Of a DNA stretch of 55,628 nucleotides, positions 35,274 to 44,140 are shown in pieces. Source of the DNA: Verrucomicrobiota bacterium (GTDB lineage: Bacteria; Verrucomicrobiota; Verrucomicrobiia; Opitutales; Opitutaceae); assembly GCA_016235555.1 (NCBI GenBank), contig JACRKC010000119.1:1-55628 (forward strand). Direction: 5' to 3'. Within the stretch, counting starts at the first letter, position 1. Each line of letters begins with the position of its first letter. Below the pieces are notes generated by a model, which saw nothing but the letters and a program-made list of their open reading frames with translations, had not been told where the DNA came from and did no database searches. The position numbers and the translations under genes were made by a program.

Positions 35274-36797
35274 CTACGCCCGATCCCACATCGTGAGTCC
35301 GCGCAGATCTTTTTTCTCGTCGCGCCCGCCCAGCAGCAGACTCGCGAGGTAACCGATCGCGATGCACGAGCCGACCGCCACCGCCGCATGCAGGAACGGA
35401 CTCGTCGTCGTGCAGGTCTGCACCGTCCACGTGACTGCGATGCTCGCCAGCGCACCGAGGAAGACGCCCCGCGCATTCGCCCGCCGCGTGAGCAGACCGA
35501 GCGCAAACACCCCCGGAAATCCGCCGCCGATCAGCGCCGTGAGTTTGAGAAACTCGTCCCACAGCGACGCCGAGCCGCGCCACGCAAGCCACGCCGCCAT
35601 GCCGATCGCGATCACGCCGCACAACAGCGTCGCACCGCGCGCGAGCCGCACCTGCTGCTCGGGTGGCGTGTCCGGCCGCAGCAGCATCTGAAAATCGCTC
35701 ACGAGGATCGCCGCCGTGGAGTTGAGCGCGCTGCTGAGCGCTCCCATCGCCGCGGCAAACAACCCCGCCACGATCAAGCCGACCACGCCACGCGGCAGCT
35801 CGTTGGCGATGAAGTAGGGAAAGATCGCGTCGTTGGGCAGCCCCTCCGCCAGTCGCTCCGGATGCGCGCGATAAAACGCCCACAGCGACGTGCCCACGAA
35901 GAAAAACACCACCGTGCTCGTCAGTCCGATCAGGTTGCCGGTGACGACCGTGCGACGCGCCGCCGCGGCATCCGTGGTCGCGAGCATGCGCTGCATCAGC
36001 GGCTGGTCGCCGAGTTGCGTGAAAATGTGCGCGAGGAACATCCCCAGAAAAACCCACATCGTCGGCTCGGCCACGGTGAGTTTCCACGAAACGGTGTTGA
36101 ACTTGCTGGCCGCCTCGGCCGCGGTCGCCACGCCCATCAGCCCACCGTCGACGCCGCGCGAAAGGAAAAACAGCGCCACGGCCACACCGCCATACGTCAC
36201 GATCACCTGCATCACATCGGTCCAGACCACCGCCTCGAAGCCGCCCTCCATCGCGTAGAACGTCGTCACCACGCCCATGAGCAAAATGCTCACGTAGACG
36301 TTGAGACCCGTCACCGTGGAGAGCGCGAGCGACGGAAGCAGCATCACCACGCTCATGCGCCCGCCGACCTTGAGCAGCACGCCGAGCGCCGCGCCGAGCA
36401 ACCGCACACGCCGATCGAATCGCTGGTCGAGGTAGCCGAAGATCGTGGTGAGCTTGAGCCGCCGCAGCACCTCGATGAAGAAGAGGCCCACCAGCACGCC
36501 CGCGAACGCCTGCGCCGGACCCGAGCCGAACGATTTCCAGTCCGTGGTGTAGGTGCGCGCGGGCAGCGCCATGAAACTGATGCTGCTCGTCGCGGTCGCA
36601 AAGAAACTCAGTGCCGCCGCCCACCACGCCACGCGCCCGCCACCGAGGAAGAAATCGCCGCTCGACGCCTGCTTGCGCCGCGCGCACCACCAGCCGATGC
36701 CGAGGTTCAGCGCGAAATACAGCACCAGCATCGCATAGTCCTCCCAAGCCAGCGTGCGCGGCGCGAAGGCGGCGAAAAATGGAGTAAGGAATGGCAT
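35274..36797 (-). CDS. sodium:solute symporter (SSS family)
   Basis: A 507-residue membrane protein of the SSS family with about 13 helices. It begins with WEDYAMLVLYFALNLGIGWW, the usual first helix, followed by the conserved SSGDFFLGGGRVAWWAAALS and FFATATSSISFMALPARTY. Other landmarks are TDVMQVIVTYGGVAVALFF, GLIVAGLFAAAMGALSSALN and STAAILVSDF, the helix containing the sodium-site serines. The ATG at 36797 gives MPFLTPFFAAFAP. In Verrucomicrobia such carriers often import sugars or sialic-acid-like compounds; the neighbouring secreted carbohydrate genes suggest a sugar, but the substrate is not decided by the sequence. Confidence 0.92.
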   Translation of the reverse strand: MPFLTPFFAAFAPRTLAWEDYAMLVLYFALNLGIGWWCARRKQASSGDFFLGGGRVAWWAAALSFFATATSSISFMALPARTYTTDWKSFGSGPAQAFAGVLVGLFFIEVLRRLKLTTIFGYLDQRFDRRVRLLGAALGVLLKVGGRMSVVMLLPSLALSTVTGLNVYVSILLMGVVTTFYAMEGGFEAVVWTDVMQVIVTYGGVAVALFFLSRGVDGGLMGVATAAEAASKFNTVSWKLTVAEPTMWVFLGMFLAHIFTQLGDQPLMQRMLATTDAAAARRTVVTGNLIGLTSTVVFFFVGTSLWAFYRAHPERLAEGLPNDAIFPYFIANELPRGVVGLIVAGLFAAAMGALSSALNSTAAILVSDFQMLLRPDTPPEQQVRLARGATLLCGVIAIGMAAWLAWRGSASLWDEFLKLTALIGGGFPGVFALGLLTRRANARGVFLGALASIAVTWTVQTCTTTSPFLHAAVAVGSCIAIGYLASLLLGGRDEKKDLRGLTMWDRA

Positions 36798-36823
36798 GGC
36801 GAAAAGCAGGCGATGACTCCGAC

Positions 36824-36881
36824 GTGGCACGGGTCTCCCGACCCGTGACAAACGGGACACGGGTCAGGAGACCGGTGCCAC
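36824..36881. repeat. palindromic repeat, gtggcacggg family
   Basis: The text gtggcacgggtctcccgacc (36824) faces gggtcaggagaccggtgccac (to 36881), with cccgtgacaaacgggac in the middle. It lies between the start of the symporter gene and the stop of the next minus-strand gene. A second copy is at 48411-48476. Confidence 0.85.
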
Positions 36882-36890
36882 CACCACTCG

Positions 36891-38759
36891 CTACCTGCCA
36901 CCAAACTCAGCCAGCAACTCGCGGCCGATGTCACGCCCGTTTACGCCCAACAGCCCCTCCGGCTCCCCGCCCGCGAGCACACGGCGCTCGCGCGTCGCAA
37001 AATCGGCCTCGATCCGCAACGGCCCGGCTTCGCCCGCGACCTCAAGCGACACCATCGCCCCGGCCCGGCGGGTCTGCGCGCCGTCCGCGGCAAACGCCCG
37101 GCGCCACGCCGCGAAGCCCGCTTCGTCGAGCCCCTCCGCCGCCCGCAGCCAGACCGCCACGCTCCCGCGATCCCCCGGCTTTGGCTCCGCGGTCGCATGC
37201 ACCACCGTCAGCCGGCGCGCGGGGCCATCCGGCGCATCTTCGATCCAGTGAATCGCGGCCGGCGGGCCGGCGACCGAGGTCGCGACGAGAAACCGCACCG
37301 CGATCGCCGCGTCGCCCATCCGCAGGAAAACCGACGCACCCGGCGGCAGCACCGCGGGCGCCGCTTCGCGGCCCGGCGCCAGCACGCGCTCACCCGTCCA
37401 GAGCTGCGCCCCGCGCGGCACGGTGAGATGCGTGAGGAAGCAGGCGAGTTCGCCGGCCTTGTAACGAGAGCCCGGACCACGCGGCTCGTCTGCGAGCCAT
37501 TGCAACACCTCTCCTCCGCGCTGCACGGTGGCAACGAACGGCGTGAGATGCAGGGATTTCGCCTGACCGGCAGCATTGGCCGTCTTCTTCGTGCCAAACG
37601 GATCGCCGCGACCGTCCATGAAGAGCGTGAGCTGCGGCACCGCGGGCGAGTCGCCGAGATTGGCCACCAGCGTGCGCTCGTCCGTGCCGCGTGAGGCACC
37701 CGACGACGCCAGGCTCACGTGCTGCCCGACCCAGTGCACGGCACGTTGCTCGGGCTTGTCGCCCCAGCGCTGCACTACGGTCCGCGGGACCTGCGTGCGA
37801 ATTGGTTCGGTCCATTCGCCCGGCGGCCGCAGCATCACGGCTTCGCGCAACACGACTTGGTTGGGTTGCACGCCGCCGATCCAGCCGGCCCCCTCCAGGC
37901 CCGGTCGCTCACGCAGCCAACCCGCCGTCCACGTGTGCGCCTCGAGGTAGCCGCGGCCGAACAGGTAGTCGTAGCTCCGCGCGTTGGCGCCGCCGAGCCG
38001 GTCGCCCGGCGCCCACCAGTTCGCCGCGATGTCGGCCCACAGGTAGCGAATGGCGGTCCCGGCCTTGGCGCGCGCATCGGCGCGGGCCGCAAATTTCGCG
38101 ATCAGCCCGAGCGAATCCAGATCGACCCCGTAGTAGGTCACCGCACCGTATTCGCCGATGCCATGGCGCGCCGTGTGGCGCAGCCAGTCGTCGAACCGCC
38201 GGTAGCCATCGTCCGCGATGTCGGCGCGGCCCAACGCCTCGCCCGCCGCGATGAGCCCCCAGCATTTCATCACGAAGATGTTGGTGTATTCGATGCGCAC
38301 CGAATGGCCGCTCAGCCCGGCCACGCCGTCGAGCATCATCGCGTCGAGCAATGCGCGCGCCTCGGGTGCGAGCGCCGTCGCGTGTTGTGACCGCAGCAGC
38401 CCGAGCAGTTGCATGGCAAATTCCACGCCGTTCTGGTCGAGCACGCGCGGATGGTCGCTCCGCCACTTGAAGTTGCCAAACATCGCGCTCTTCGCGTCCA
38501 AATCCTGCATCGCCCGCGCCCGCCCGAGCGCCGCCGCCACGCGCTCCGAGTGCCAGCCGATCCCCGCCGCTTCGAGCGCAAACCGCAGCGTGCCGCGGAT
38601 CGGCAGCGTCCGTTGCGCGTCGGCGATCTGCGGCCATTGGCGTTCGAGTTCCTGCGCCGACAGTTCCTTGTCGCCGTGCCACGTCGGAGCCGCGGCTGCG
38701 ACGGCCGCGAGGCAACCCACTGCGAGGAGCACCTTGAGCCAACACGAACGATTCGTCAC
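36891..38759 (-). CDS. secreted protein with helical-toroid-like domain, function unknown
   Basis: A 622-residue exported protein. From the GTG at 38759 it has a signal peptide (TNRSCWLKVLLAVGCLAAVA), a long helical N-terminal half with repeated helix pairs (for example SVRIEYTNIFVMKCWGLIAA, GVDLDSLGLIAKFAARADAR, YDYLFGRGYLEAHTWTAGWL) and a beta-rich C-terminal half. This resembles polysaccharide lyases and heparinase-like proteins (alpha/alpha toroid plus beta-sandwich), but I do not recognise a defined family and no lyase motif is certain. The GTG was preferred to an ATG at 38801 because it starts the signal peptide and avoids overlap with the next gene. The symporter follows downstream on the same strand. 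Confidence 0.65.
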   Translation of the reverse strand: MTNRSCWLKVLLAVGCLAAVAAAAPTWHGDKELSAQELERQWPQIADAQRTLPIRGTLRFALEAAGIGWHSERVAAALGRARAMQDLDAKSAMFGNFKWRSDHPRVLDQNGVEFAMQLLGLLRSQHATALAPEARALLDAMMLDGVAGLSGHSVRIEYTNIFVMKCWGLIAAGEALGRADIADDGYRRFDDWLRHTARHGIGEYGAVTYYGVDLDSLGLIAKFAARADARAKAGTAIRYLWADIAANWWAPGDRLGGANARSYDYLFGRGYLEAHTWTAGWLRERPGLEGAGWIGGVQPNQVVLREAVMLRPPGEWTEPIRTQVPRTVVQRWGDKPEQRAVHWVGQHVSLASSGASRGTDERTLVANLGDSPAVPQLTLFMDGRGDPFGTKKTANAAGQAKSLHLTPFVATVQRGGEVLQWLADEPRGPGSRYKAGELACFLTHLTVPRGAQLWTGERVLAPGREAAPAVLPPGASVFLRMGDAAIAVRFLVATSVAGPPAAIHWIEDAPDGPARRLTVVHATAEPKPGDRGSVAVWLRAAEGLDEAGFAAWRRAFAADGAQTRRAGAMVSLEVAGEAGPLRIEADFATRERRVLAGGEPEGLLGVNGRDIGRELLAEFGGR

Positions 38760-38779
38760 GGTCGTATGCCTTCGTTCCC

Positions 38780-39187
38780 TCAACCCGCCTGCCATGGCCA
38801 CTCGGCGCAGCCCTTGCTGTCGCGAAAGAGCGCGAAGTCCACGTCACCCACCAGCACGAACGGCAGCACCTCGATATGCTTCGGCAACACGGCCCGCGCC
38901 GCCTGCCAGCTCTTTCCGGTCATGTAAAAATCGTCGACCAGCAGCACCCGCTTCCAGCCGCCGAGTCCGGGCACATCCGAGACGAGCTGCGGCGAACCGA
39001 ATTGCGGCTCGTTGGCCGCGTTGCGGTAGCTGAGGGCAATCACCCGCAGGCCCACGCCCAGCCGTTGCGCCACGAGTGCCGCCGGCACCACGCCGCCCGA
39101 GGCGATGCCCACCACGCCATCGACTCCGGGGGGAAATCTCCACTGCGCCAACCGCGTGGTGATTTCCTCGAAGGTCGGTGGTTTCAT
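38780..39187 (-). CDS. phosphoribosyltransferase-family protein
   Basis: A 135-residue protein of the type I phosphoribosyltransferase fold. It has the PRPP-binding signature VLLVDDFYMTGKS (hydrophobic strand, two acids, then the T-G loop) preceded by GVVGIASGGVVPAALVAQRL. The hood region that would fix the base is short, so specificity cannot be read. It could be an orphan purine or pyrimidine transferase or a regulatory relative. The ATG at 39187 starts MKPPTFEEITTRLAQW. It is convergent with nothing and follows rsmD on the same strand by 63 bases. Confidence 0.85.
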   Translation of the reverse strand: MKPPTFEEITTRLAQWRFPPGVDGVVGIASGGVVPAALVAQRLGVGLRVIALSYRNAANEPQFGSPQLVSDVPGLGGWKRVLLVDDFYMTGKSWQAARAVLPKHIEVLPFVLVGDVDFALFRDSKGCAEWPWQAG

Positions 39188-39250
39188 ACGGCGGAAACCT
39201 ACCGGCCACCTCTCCCCGCGCAACCCACAATCCGGCTCGTCATCCGATCG

Positions 39251-39826
39251 TCACGCGGGCGCCGCACGCCGGAAAAAAGCCACCGTCGGCTGGCGCGCGC
39301 CCTTGCCGAGGCGCTTCAACAGCGTCCACCCGGCTGGCGCGAGTTCGAGTTCGCCAGGCAGCTCGAAGACGACCAGCGCCTCGGGTTTCGCTGCGAGCGC
39401 CTCCGCCAGCCGCGCGAACAAGCCCGGTGCGATCTCCGCGATGAGCTCGTAAGGCGGATCGATGAAGACGAGGTCGGGCACGTCGCTGCCGCCGCCCAGC
39501 GGCACGGCACGGGCATCAGCCTGCACCACGGTGAGATCACGCGCGTCGCGACCGAGGCTCTTGCAGACCGCGGCGATGTTTTGCTTCACGCACGCGGCGG
39601 CCTTCGCGTTCTGTTCGACGAAGACTCCGCCCGCCGCGCCGCGACTGAGCGCCTCCAGGCCATACGCTCCGCTCCCCGCGAACAGATCGAGGAAACGGGC
39701 GCCCACAACACACGCGCCAAGACTCGAAAACACCGCCTGCCGCGCCCCATCAGTCGCGGGTCGCACCGCGTCCCCCTTCGGCACCGCCAGCGGAATGCCG
39801 CGCGCCGCGCCACCGCTTATGCGCAT
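39251..39826 (-). CDS. rsmD: 16S rRNA (guanine-966-N2)-methyltransferase
   Basis: Methylates G966 of 16S rRNA. The 191-residue Rossmann methyltransferase begins MRISGGAARGIPLAVPKGDA then VRPATDGARQAVFSSLGA, the RsmD-type N-terminus, followed by the SAM-binding FLDLFAGSGAYGLEALSRGA and the catalytic DPPY in LVFIDPPYELI. The ATG at 39826 is the family start. Frames further upstream run into a short palindromic word (tccgcgccatccgcg around 39851) shared with the promoter region of the divergent hydrolase gene, 83 bases away. Confidence 0.93.
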   Translation of the reverse strand: MRISGGAARGIPLAVPKGDAVRPATDGARQAVFSSLGACVVGARFLDLFAGSGAYGLEALSRGAAGGVFVEQNAKAAACVKQNIAAVCKSLGRDARDLTVVQADARAVPLGGGSDVPDLVFIDPPYELIAEIAPGLFARLAEALAAKPEALVVFELPGELELAPAGWTLLKRLGKGARQPTVAFFRRAAPA

Positions 39827-39908
39827 GCGGCGATCCTCCGGCGCGAAAAAAATCCGCGCCATCCGCGTAATCCGCGGCCAGAAACTCGTGTTCTCCGATC
39901 CACGCCGC

Positions 39909-40865
39909 ATGACACCGCCGCCTTCCGACCACTTCAACGGGAAAACCTTCTTCTACCCGGGCGCCAGGATCGCCGGGCGCTTCCAGGATTTCCTCCGCTG
40001 GCGCTTGTCGCACCGTCCCACGCCGTGGCCCCGCCGGATCGAGCTCACACCGCAACCGCCGCCACCTGCGCCGCGCGGCGACGAGATCGTGGCGACGTGG
40101 ATCGGTCACGCCACGTGGCTGCTCCAGACGGCGCAGGGCAATTTCCTCACCGATCCGCAGTTCTCGCCTTGCGCCGGTCCGCTCGGCCGGCTCGGTCCGC
40201 CGCGCGTGCATGCCCCGGGCGTCGCCTTCGCGGCGCTCCCGCGCATCGACGTCGTGCTCCTCAGCCACGATCACTACGACCATTGCGATCTGCCCTCGCT
40301 GCGCCGGCTCGCCCGGACGCACGACCCTGTGTTTGTCGCGCCGTTGCGGCACGGCGACCTGCTCTTGCGCGCGGGCGCGCGGCGCATCGTCGAGCTCGAC
40401 TGGTGGCAGGCCCACGCGCGCGAGCGCGGCGCCGGGATCGCATTCGTGCCATCCAAGCACTGGGCCAACCGGCTGACCACGCCGCGCAACCACCGGCTGT
40501 GGGGCGGCTTCGTGCTCACGCTCGGCCAGCGACGCATCTGGTTCGCCGGCGACAGCGGCTACGATGGCGATTTGTTTCGCGAGATCGGCCGGCGCCACGG
40601 TCCCGTCGATCTCGCGCTCATCCCCATCGGGGCCTACGAGCCGCGGTGGTTCATGGCGCCGATGCACCTGAATCCCGCCGAAGCCGTGGCCGCGCATCGC
40701 GACACCCGGGCGCGGCGCAGCCTGGCGATGCATTGGGGCACGTTTCAGCTCACCGACGAGGGACGCGAGGAGCCGGTGCAGGCGCTGGCCACGGCCCGCG
40801 CGGCGGCGGGTCTGGCGGCGGACGAGTTCGCCGCCATCGAACCTGGAGCCAGCGTCGTGGTATAA
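39909..40865 (+). CDS. metallo-beta-lactamase-fold hydrolase, NAPE-PLD-like
   Basis: A 318-residue metallo-hydrolase. It has an N-terminal extension (GKTFFYPGARIAGRFQDFLR) as in NAPE-PLD and the related RomA/UlaG-like enzymes, the opening strand VATWIGHATWLLQTAQGNFL then TDPQFSP, the zinc motif LSHDHYDHCD (H120, H122, D124, H125), VPSKHWANR, FAGDSGYDG with the bridging aspartate, and a C-terminal MHWGTFQLTDE histidine. Members cleave phosphodiester or lactone bonds; the substrate is not evident. It is divergent from rsmD. Confidence 0.85.
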   Translation: MTPPPSDHFNGKTFFYPGARIAGRFQDFLRWRLSHRPTPWPRRIELTPQPPPPAPRGDEIVATWIGHATWLLQTAQGNFLTDPQFSPCAGPLGRLGPPRVHAPGVAFAALPRIDVVLLSHDHYDHCDLPSLRRLARTHDPVFVAPLRHGDLLLRAGARRIVELDWWQAHARERGAGIAFVPSKHWANRLTTPRNHRLWGGFVLTLGQRRIWFAGDSGYDGDLFREIGRRHGPVDLALIPIGAYEPRWFMAPMHLNPAEAVAAHRDTRARRSLAMHWGTFQLTDEGREEPVQALATARAAAGLAADEFAAIEPGASVVV

Positions 40866-41064
40866 ATCGGCATCTCAAGTCCAAGGTGTGACGTAGCTTC
40901 TGGCGGGAACCTGCACGCCCCGCGCGGTCCAACAGGAGACACATAAAATTTGCGCCTGACCGCCAACCTGACAGCGTTCGAGCCTGACTTTCTGCATCTC
41001 CGGGGCTGCCGACTCATCCCGGAGTAGCAGGGCGCCTCGGCGCGCGGGTCAACCACACTGCACC

Positions 41065-42567
41065 ATGAACTCCCTCCGAACCACTGCGCTGCTCGGCCTT
41101 CTGGCCGTCGCCTCCGCCGTGCGCGCCGAGGAGCGGGAGCGAAACTGGTGGCCGTTCTACGTCGAGCGGACGGATGCCGCGGGGAACATCGTGGCCCTGG
41201 GCGGCGCCGGGCCGCTGTGGTTTGCCCGGCCCGCCGCTGAAGGAGCAACGACCGCGGGTTTCCGGCCATTCTGGGTGCAAACGGCCGATGCGCGCGGCGA
41301 CTTCCGCTCCGCCACGTTTCTCTACCCGCTTTTCAGCTATAAGGCCGACGACGAGATCGCGTCGTGGAGCGTCTTCAAGCTAATCAACCGCACCGCCCGC
41401 CGTCCGGGCGCAGCGGAGCCGGGAAGCCTGCTCGGCACGCAGGAGACGTTCGACGTGTGGCCGTTCTGGTTTTCGCGCACCACCGGCGAACCCGAGCAGC
41501 AATACCGCGCGCTCTTCCCGATCGCGGGCACGGTGCGCGGGCGGCTCGGCTTCGAGCGCCTGTCGTGGACGCTCTTTCCGCTCTACGTCGAAAACGAAAA
41601 GAAAGGCGCCGTCACCACCTCGACGCCGTGGCCGTTCGTCCGCGTGACGCGCGGCGCCGCAACCGGCTTTGCGCTCTGGCCGCTCTACGGCTCGGTCGAA
41701 CGTCCCGGCGTGTCGCGCGACCGCTACTGGCTCTGGCCCTTCGCCTACGAGAGCATCCGCTACCCGGGCCCCGACGATCCGCCGGGCACACGGCCGACGC
41801 GCCGCGCGGGCGTGTTGCCGTTTTTCGCGCGCGCCGAGGGGCCGGGCTACGTCGGCGAAGATTTCGGCTGGCCGTTTTTCGGCCACACCGAGCGCAACCG
41901 CCCGGTCAACTACTCCGAAATCCGCTGGTTCTGGCCGTTGCTCGTGCAAGGCCGCGGCGAGGGCCACTACGTCAACCGCTGGGCGCCGTTCTACACGCAC
42001 TCGGTCATCAAGGGCTACGACAAGACCTGGCTCGCCTGGCCGCTCGTGCGCCACGCGCACTGGCAGGACGAGGCCATCGCGCACTCCCGCACGCAGCTCC
42101 TGTGGTTTCTCTACTGGACGCACGAGCAGCGCAGCCTCACCCACCCTCGCACGGCTCCCGCCGCGCTCACGCATTACTGGCCGCTGCTCAGCACGTGGGA
42201 CAACGGCGCGGGCCGCCGGCAACTCCAGTTTCTCAGCCCGCTGGCCGTTTTCTTCCCGCAACTCGATCACGTGCACGACACCTGGTCGCCACTCTTCGCC
42301 CTCGGTCGCTACGAGCAACGCGCGCCCGGCGACGCCCGCCTCTCCCTGCTCTGGGACGGCATCACGTGGGAAAAACAGGAGGCCGCGGCCCGCCGCGAGT
42401 TCCACTTCGGTCCGCTGTTCAGCGTGAGCGCGCAGGGCGAGGAGCGGCGCGTCGCGCTCGGCAACGGCCTGCTCGGCCTCCGCCGCGGGGCGGGCGGCGC
42501 CGGCTGGAAGTTCTTCTGGTTAGATTTTCCCGCAAAACCGACTACTGGTTCGACCGACCGCCGCTGA
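41065..42567 (+). CDS. secreted WP-repeat protein of the Mla operon
   Basis: A 500-residue exported protein (signal MNSSLRTTALLG-type, cleaved near AVRAEE) whose whole length is built of a degenerate repeat: about 18 copies of a short strand of the form aromatic-W-P-F/L-aromatic, spaced roughly 20-35 residues apart (NWWPFYVE, DVWPFWFS, TLFPLYVE, TPWPFVRV, ALWPLYGS, WLWPFAYE, FGWPFFGH, WFWPLLVQ, LAWPLVRH, HYWPLLST, TWSPLFAL). This suggests a multi-bladed or solenoid beta structure. I cannot name a family. One base separates its stop from the mlaE start, so it is the first gene of a tightly packed operon with mlaE, mlaF and mlaD, and it probably works at the cell surface in lipid transport. Confidence 0.75.
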   Translation: MNSLRTTALLGLLAVASAVRAEERERNWWPFYVERTDAAGNIVALGGAGPLWFARPAAEGATTAGFRPFWVQTADARGDFRSATFLYPLFSYKADDEIASWSVFKLINRTARRPGAAEPGSLLGTQETFDVWPFWFSRTTGEPEQQYRALFPIAGTVRGRLGFERLSWTLFPLYVENEKKGAVTTSTPWPFVRVTRGAATGFALWPLYGSVERPGVSRDRYWLWPFAYESIRYPGPDDPPGTRPTRRAGVLPFFARAEGPGYVGEDFGWPFFGHTERNRPVNYSEIRWFWPLLVQGRGEGHYVNRWAPFYTHSVIKGYDKTWLAWPLVRHAHWQDEAIAHSRTQLLWFLYWTHEQRSLTHPRTAPAALTHYWPLLSTWDNGAGRRQLQFLSPLAVFFPQLDHVHDTWSPLFALGRYEQRAPGDARLSLLWDGITWEKQEAAARREFHFGPLFSVSAQGEERRVALGNGLLGLRRGAGGAGWKFFWLDFPAKPTTGSTDRR

Positions 42568-42568
42568 C

Positions 42569-43321
42569 ATGAAACTCCTCACCGATGCACTCGAAGGCCT
42601 GGGCAGCACCCTGCTGCTGCTGGCGCGCGCGTTGTCCTATACCAGGACGCTGCCGCGGCAGTTCGGACGCTTCATCGAGCAGTGCTACCTGATCGGCTAC
42701 ACGACGCTGCCCATCGTCGCGATCCTGAGTTTCTTCATCGGCAGCGTGCTCGCGCTACAGTCGGGTTTTGCCGGCAAGGACTTCGGGGCGAAGCAGTTCA
42801 TCGGACTGCTCGTCGGCGTCTCCATGTCCCGCGAACTCGCGCCGGTGATGGCGGCCATTCTGCTCGCCGGCCGCGTGGGCTCCGCCATCGCCGCCGAACT
42901 CGCGTCGATGAAGGTCTATCAGGAGATCGACGCGCTCGTGACCATGAACATCCCGCCGGCGCGCATTTTGGTCCTCCCGCGCCTCGCCGCCGTCGCCGTG
43001 ATGATGCCGGTGCTCACCATCGTCGCCGACCTCGTGGGCTGGTTCGGCGGCGCGATCATCTCCAAATACACCCACTTCATCGCGATCGAGCCGGAGTCCT
43101 ATTTCGCGACCATGCGCCAATACATGCACTTCGACTCCGTGCTCAATGGCCTCATCAAGGCCGAGATCTTCGGCTTCGTCGTGGTGCTCGTCTGCTGCAA
43201 CGTCGGTCTCAACACCCGCGGCGGCCCCCGCGAGATCGGCGCCGCCGTCACCCGCGCGGTCGTCGTCTCGCTCATCCTCATCCTCGTGCTCGACTTCTTC
43301 GTCACGCGCGTCCTCGCCTAG
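42569..43321 (+). CDS. mlaE: Mla/Mce-type lipid ABC transporter permease
   Basis: A 250-residue MlaE/YrbE permease of a phospholipid-trafficking ABC transporter. Family motifs are SFFIGSVLALQSGFAGKDFG, VSMSRELAPVMAAILLAGRV then GSAIAAELASMKVYQEIDAL (the EA/E-loop that contacts the ATPase), and VCCNVGLNTRGGPREIGAAV. About five to six membrane helices are expected. It starts one base after the WP-repeat gene and three bases before mlaF, so all are co-translated. Confidence 0.95.
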   Translation: MKLLTDALEGLGSTLLLLARALSYTRTLPRQFGRFIEQCYLIGYTTLPIVAILSFFIGSVLALQSGFAGKDFGAKQFIGLLVGVSMSRELAPVMAAILLAGRVGSAIAAELASMKVYQEIDALVTMNIPPARILVLPRLAAVAVMMPVLTIVADLVGWFGGAIISKYTHFIAIEPESYFATMRQYMHFDSVLNGLIKAEIFGFVVVLVCCNVGLNTRGGPREIGAAVTRAVVVSLILILVLDFFVTRVLA

Positions 43322-43324
43322 CCG

Positions 43325-44140
43325 ATGCCTGCGTCCGTCTCCTCCACCCGCAACCCGTTCAGCGACGCCGCGACGCCCGCCGTCGGCGTCACGATCGACG
43401 ACTTGTGCAAGAGCTTCGGGACGTTCGAAGTGCTCAAACACGTCTCGTTCCACGTCCCGCCCGGCGAGATCTTTGTGCTCATGGGCCCCAGCGGCTCGGG
43501 CAAGAGCGTCCTGCTGAAACACATTGTCGGCCTCGAGCTGCCGACCTCGGGCAAGGTGACCGTCGACGGCCTCGATGCCGCCGACGAAACCACGCGCGAG
43601 AAAGTCCGCATGGCCCTCGTGTTCCAGGCCGGCGCGCTCTTCAACTCGCTCTCCGTCTACGACAATCTCGCGCTCTACCCGCGCGAGCACCAGCTCGCCG
43701 ACGAAGCCGGCATCCGCGAGAAGGTCATGCGCGCGCTGCAAATCCTCTCGCTCGAAAACGCGGCGAACAAATTCCCGTCCGAGCTCTCCGGCGGCATGAA
43801 GAAGCGCGTCGCCATCGCCCGCGCCCTCGTGATGGAGCCACAGCTCATGCTCTACGACGAGCCCACCAGCGAACTCGATCCCGTGATGTCCGCCACCATC
43901 GCCGAGATCATCGCCACCCTGAAGGAGCAGTATCATGTCACCAGTATCGTCGTCTCGCACGACCGCGACCTCGCCCTAGGCATCGCCGACCGGGTCGGCA
44001 TCCTCATGGGCGGCCAGCTCCGTTTCCTCGGGAAACCGGCCGAGCTGCGCACCCCGCAGGACTCGCGCGTCGCCGACTTCCTCAATCCGCAGATCGACCT
44101 GCAGAATCCCCGCTTTAAGCAACTGGAGACCCAAGCATGA
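43325..44140 (+). CDS. mlaF: Mla/Mce-type ABC transporter ATP-binding protein
   Basis: A 271-residue ATPase that powers the MlaE permease. Walker A is GPSGSGKS (54-61), the signature is LSGGMKKRVAIARAL, and Walker B is LMLYDEPTSELDP followed by an H-loop VVSHDRDLAL. An N-terminal extension of about 20 residues precedes the usual start (VTIDDLCKSFGTFEVLKHVS). The ATG at 43325 follows the mlaE stop by three bases, and its own stop overlaps the mlaD start in ATGA. Confidence 0.95.
   Translation: MPASVSSTRNPFSDAATPAVGVTIDDLCKSFGTFEVLKHVSFHVPPGEIFVLMGPSGSGKSVLLKHIVGLELPTSGKVTVDGLDAADETTREKVRMALVFQAGALFNSLSVYDNLALYPREHQLADEAGIREKVMRALQILSLENAANKFPSELSGGMKKRVAIARALVMEPQLMLYDEPTSELDPVMSATIAEIIATLKEQYHVTSIVVSHDRDLALGIADRVGILMGGQLRFLGKPAELRTPQDSRVADFLNPQIDLQNPRFKQLETQA

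Noticed and set aside
40866-41064. Possible small RNA or regulatory element before the Mla operon
   Set aside because: I saw no hairpin with a T-run, no repeat and no conserved motif, so nothing can be supported.
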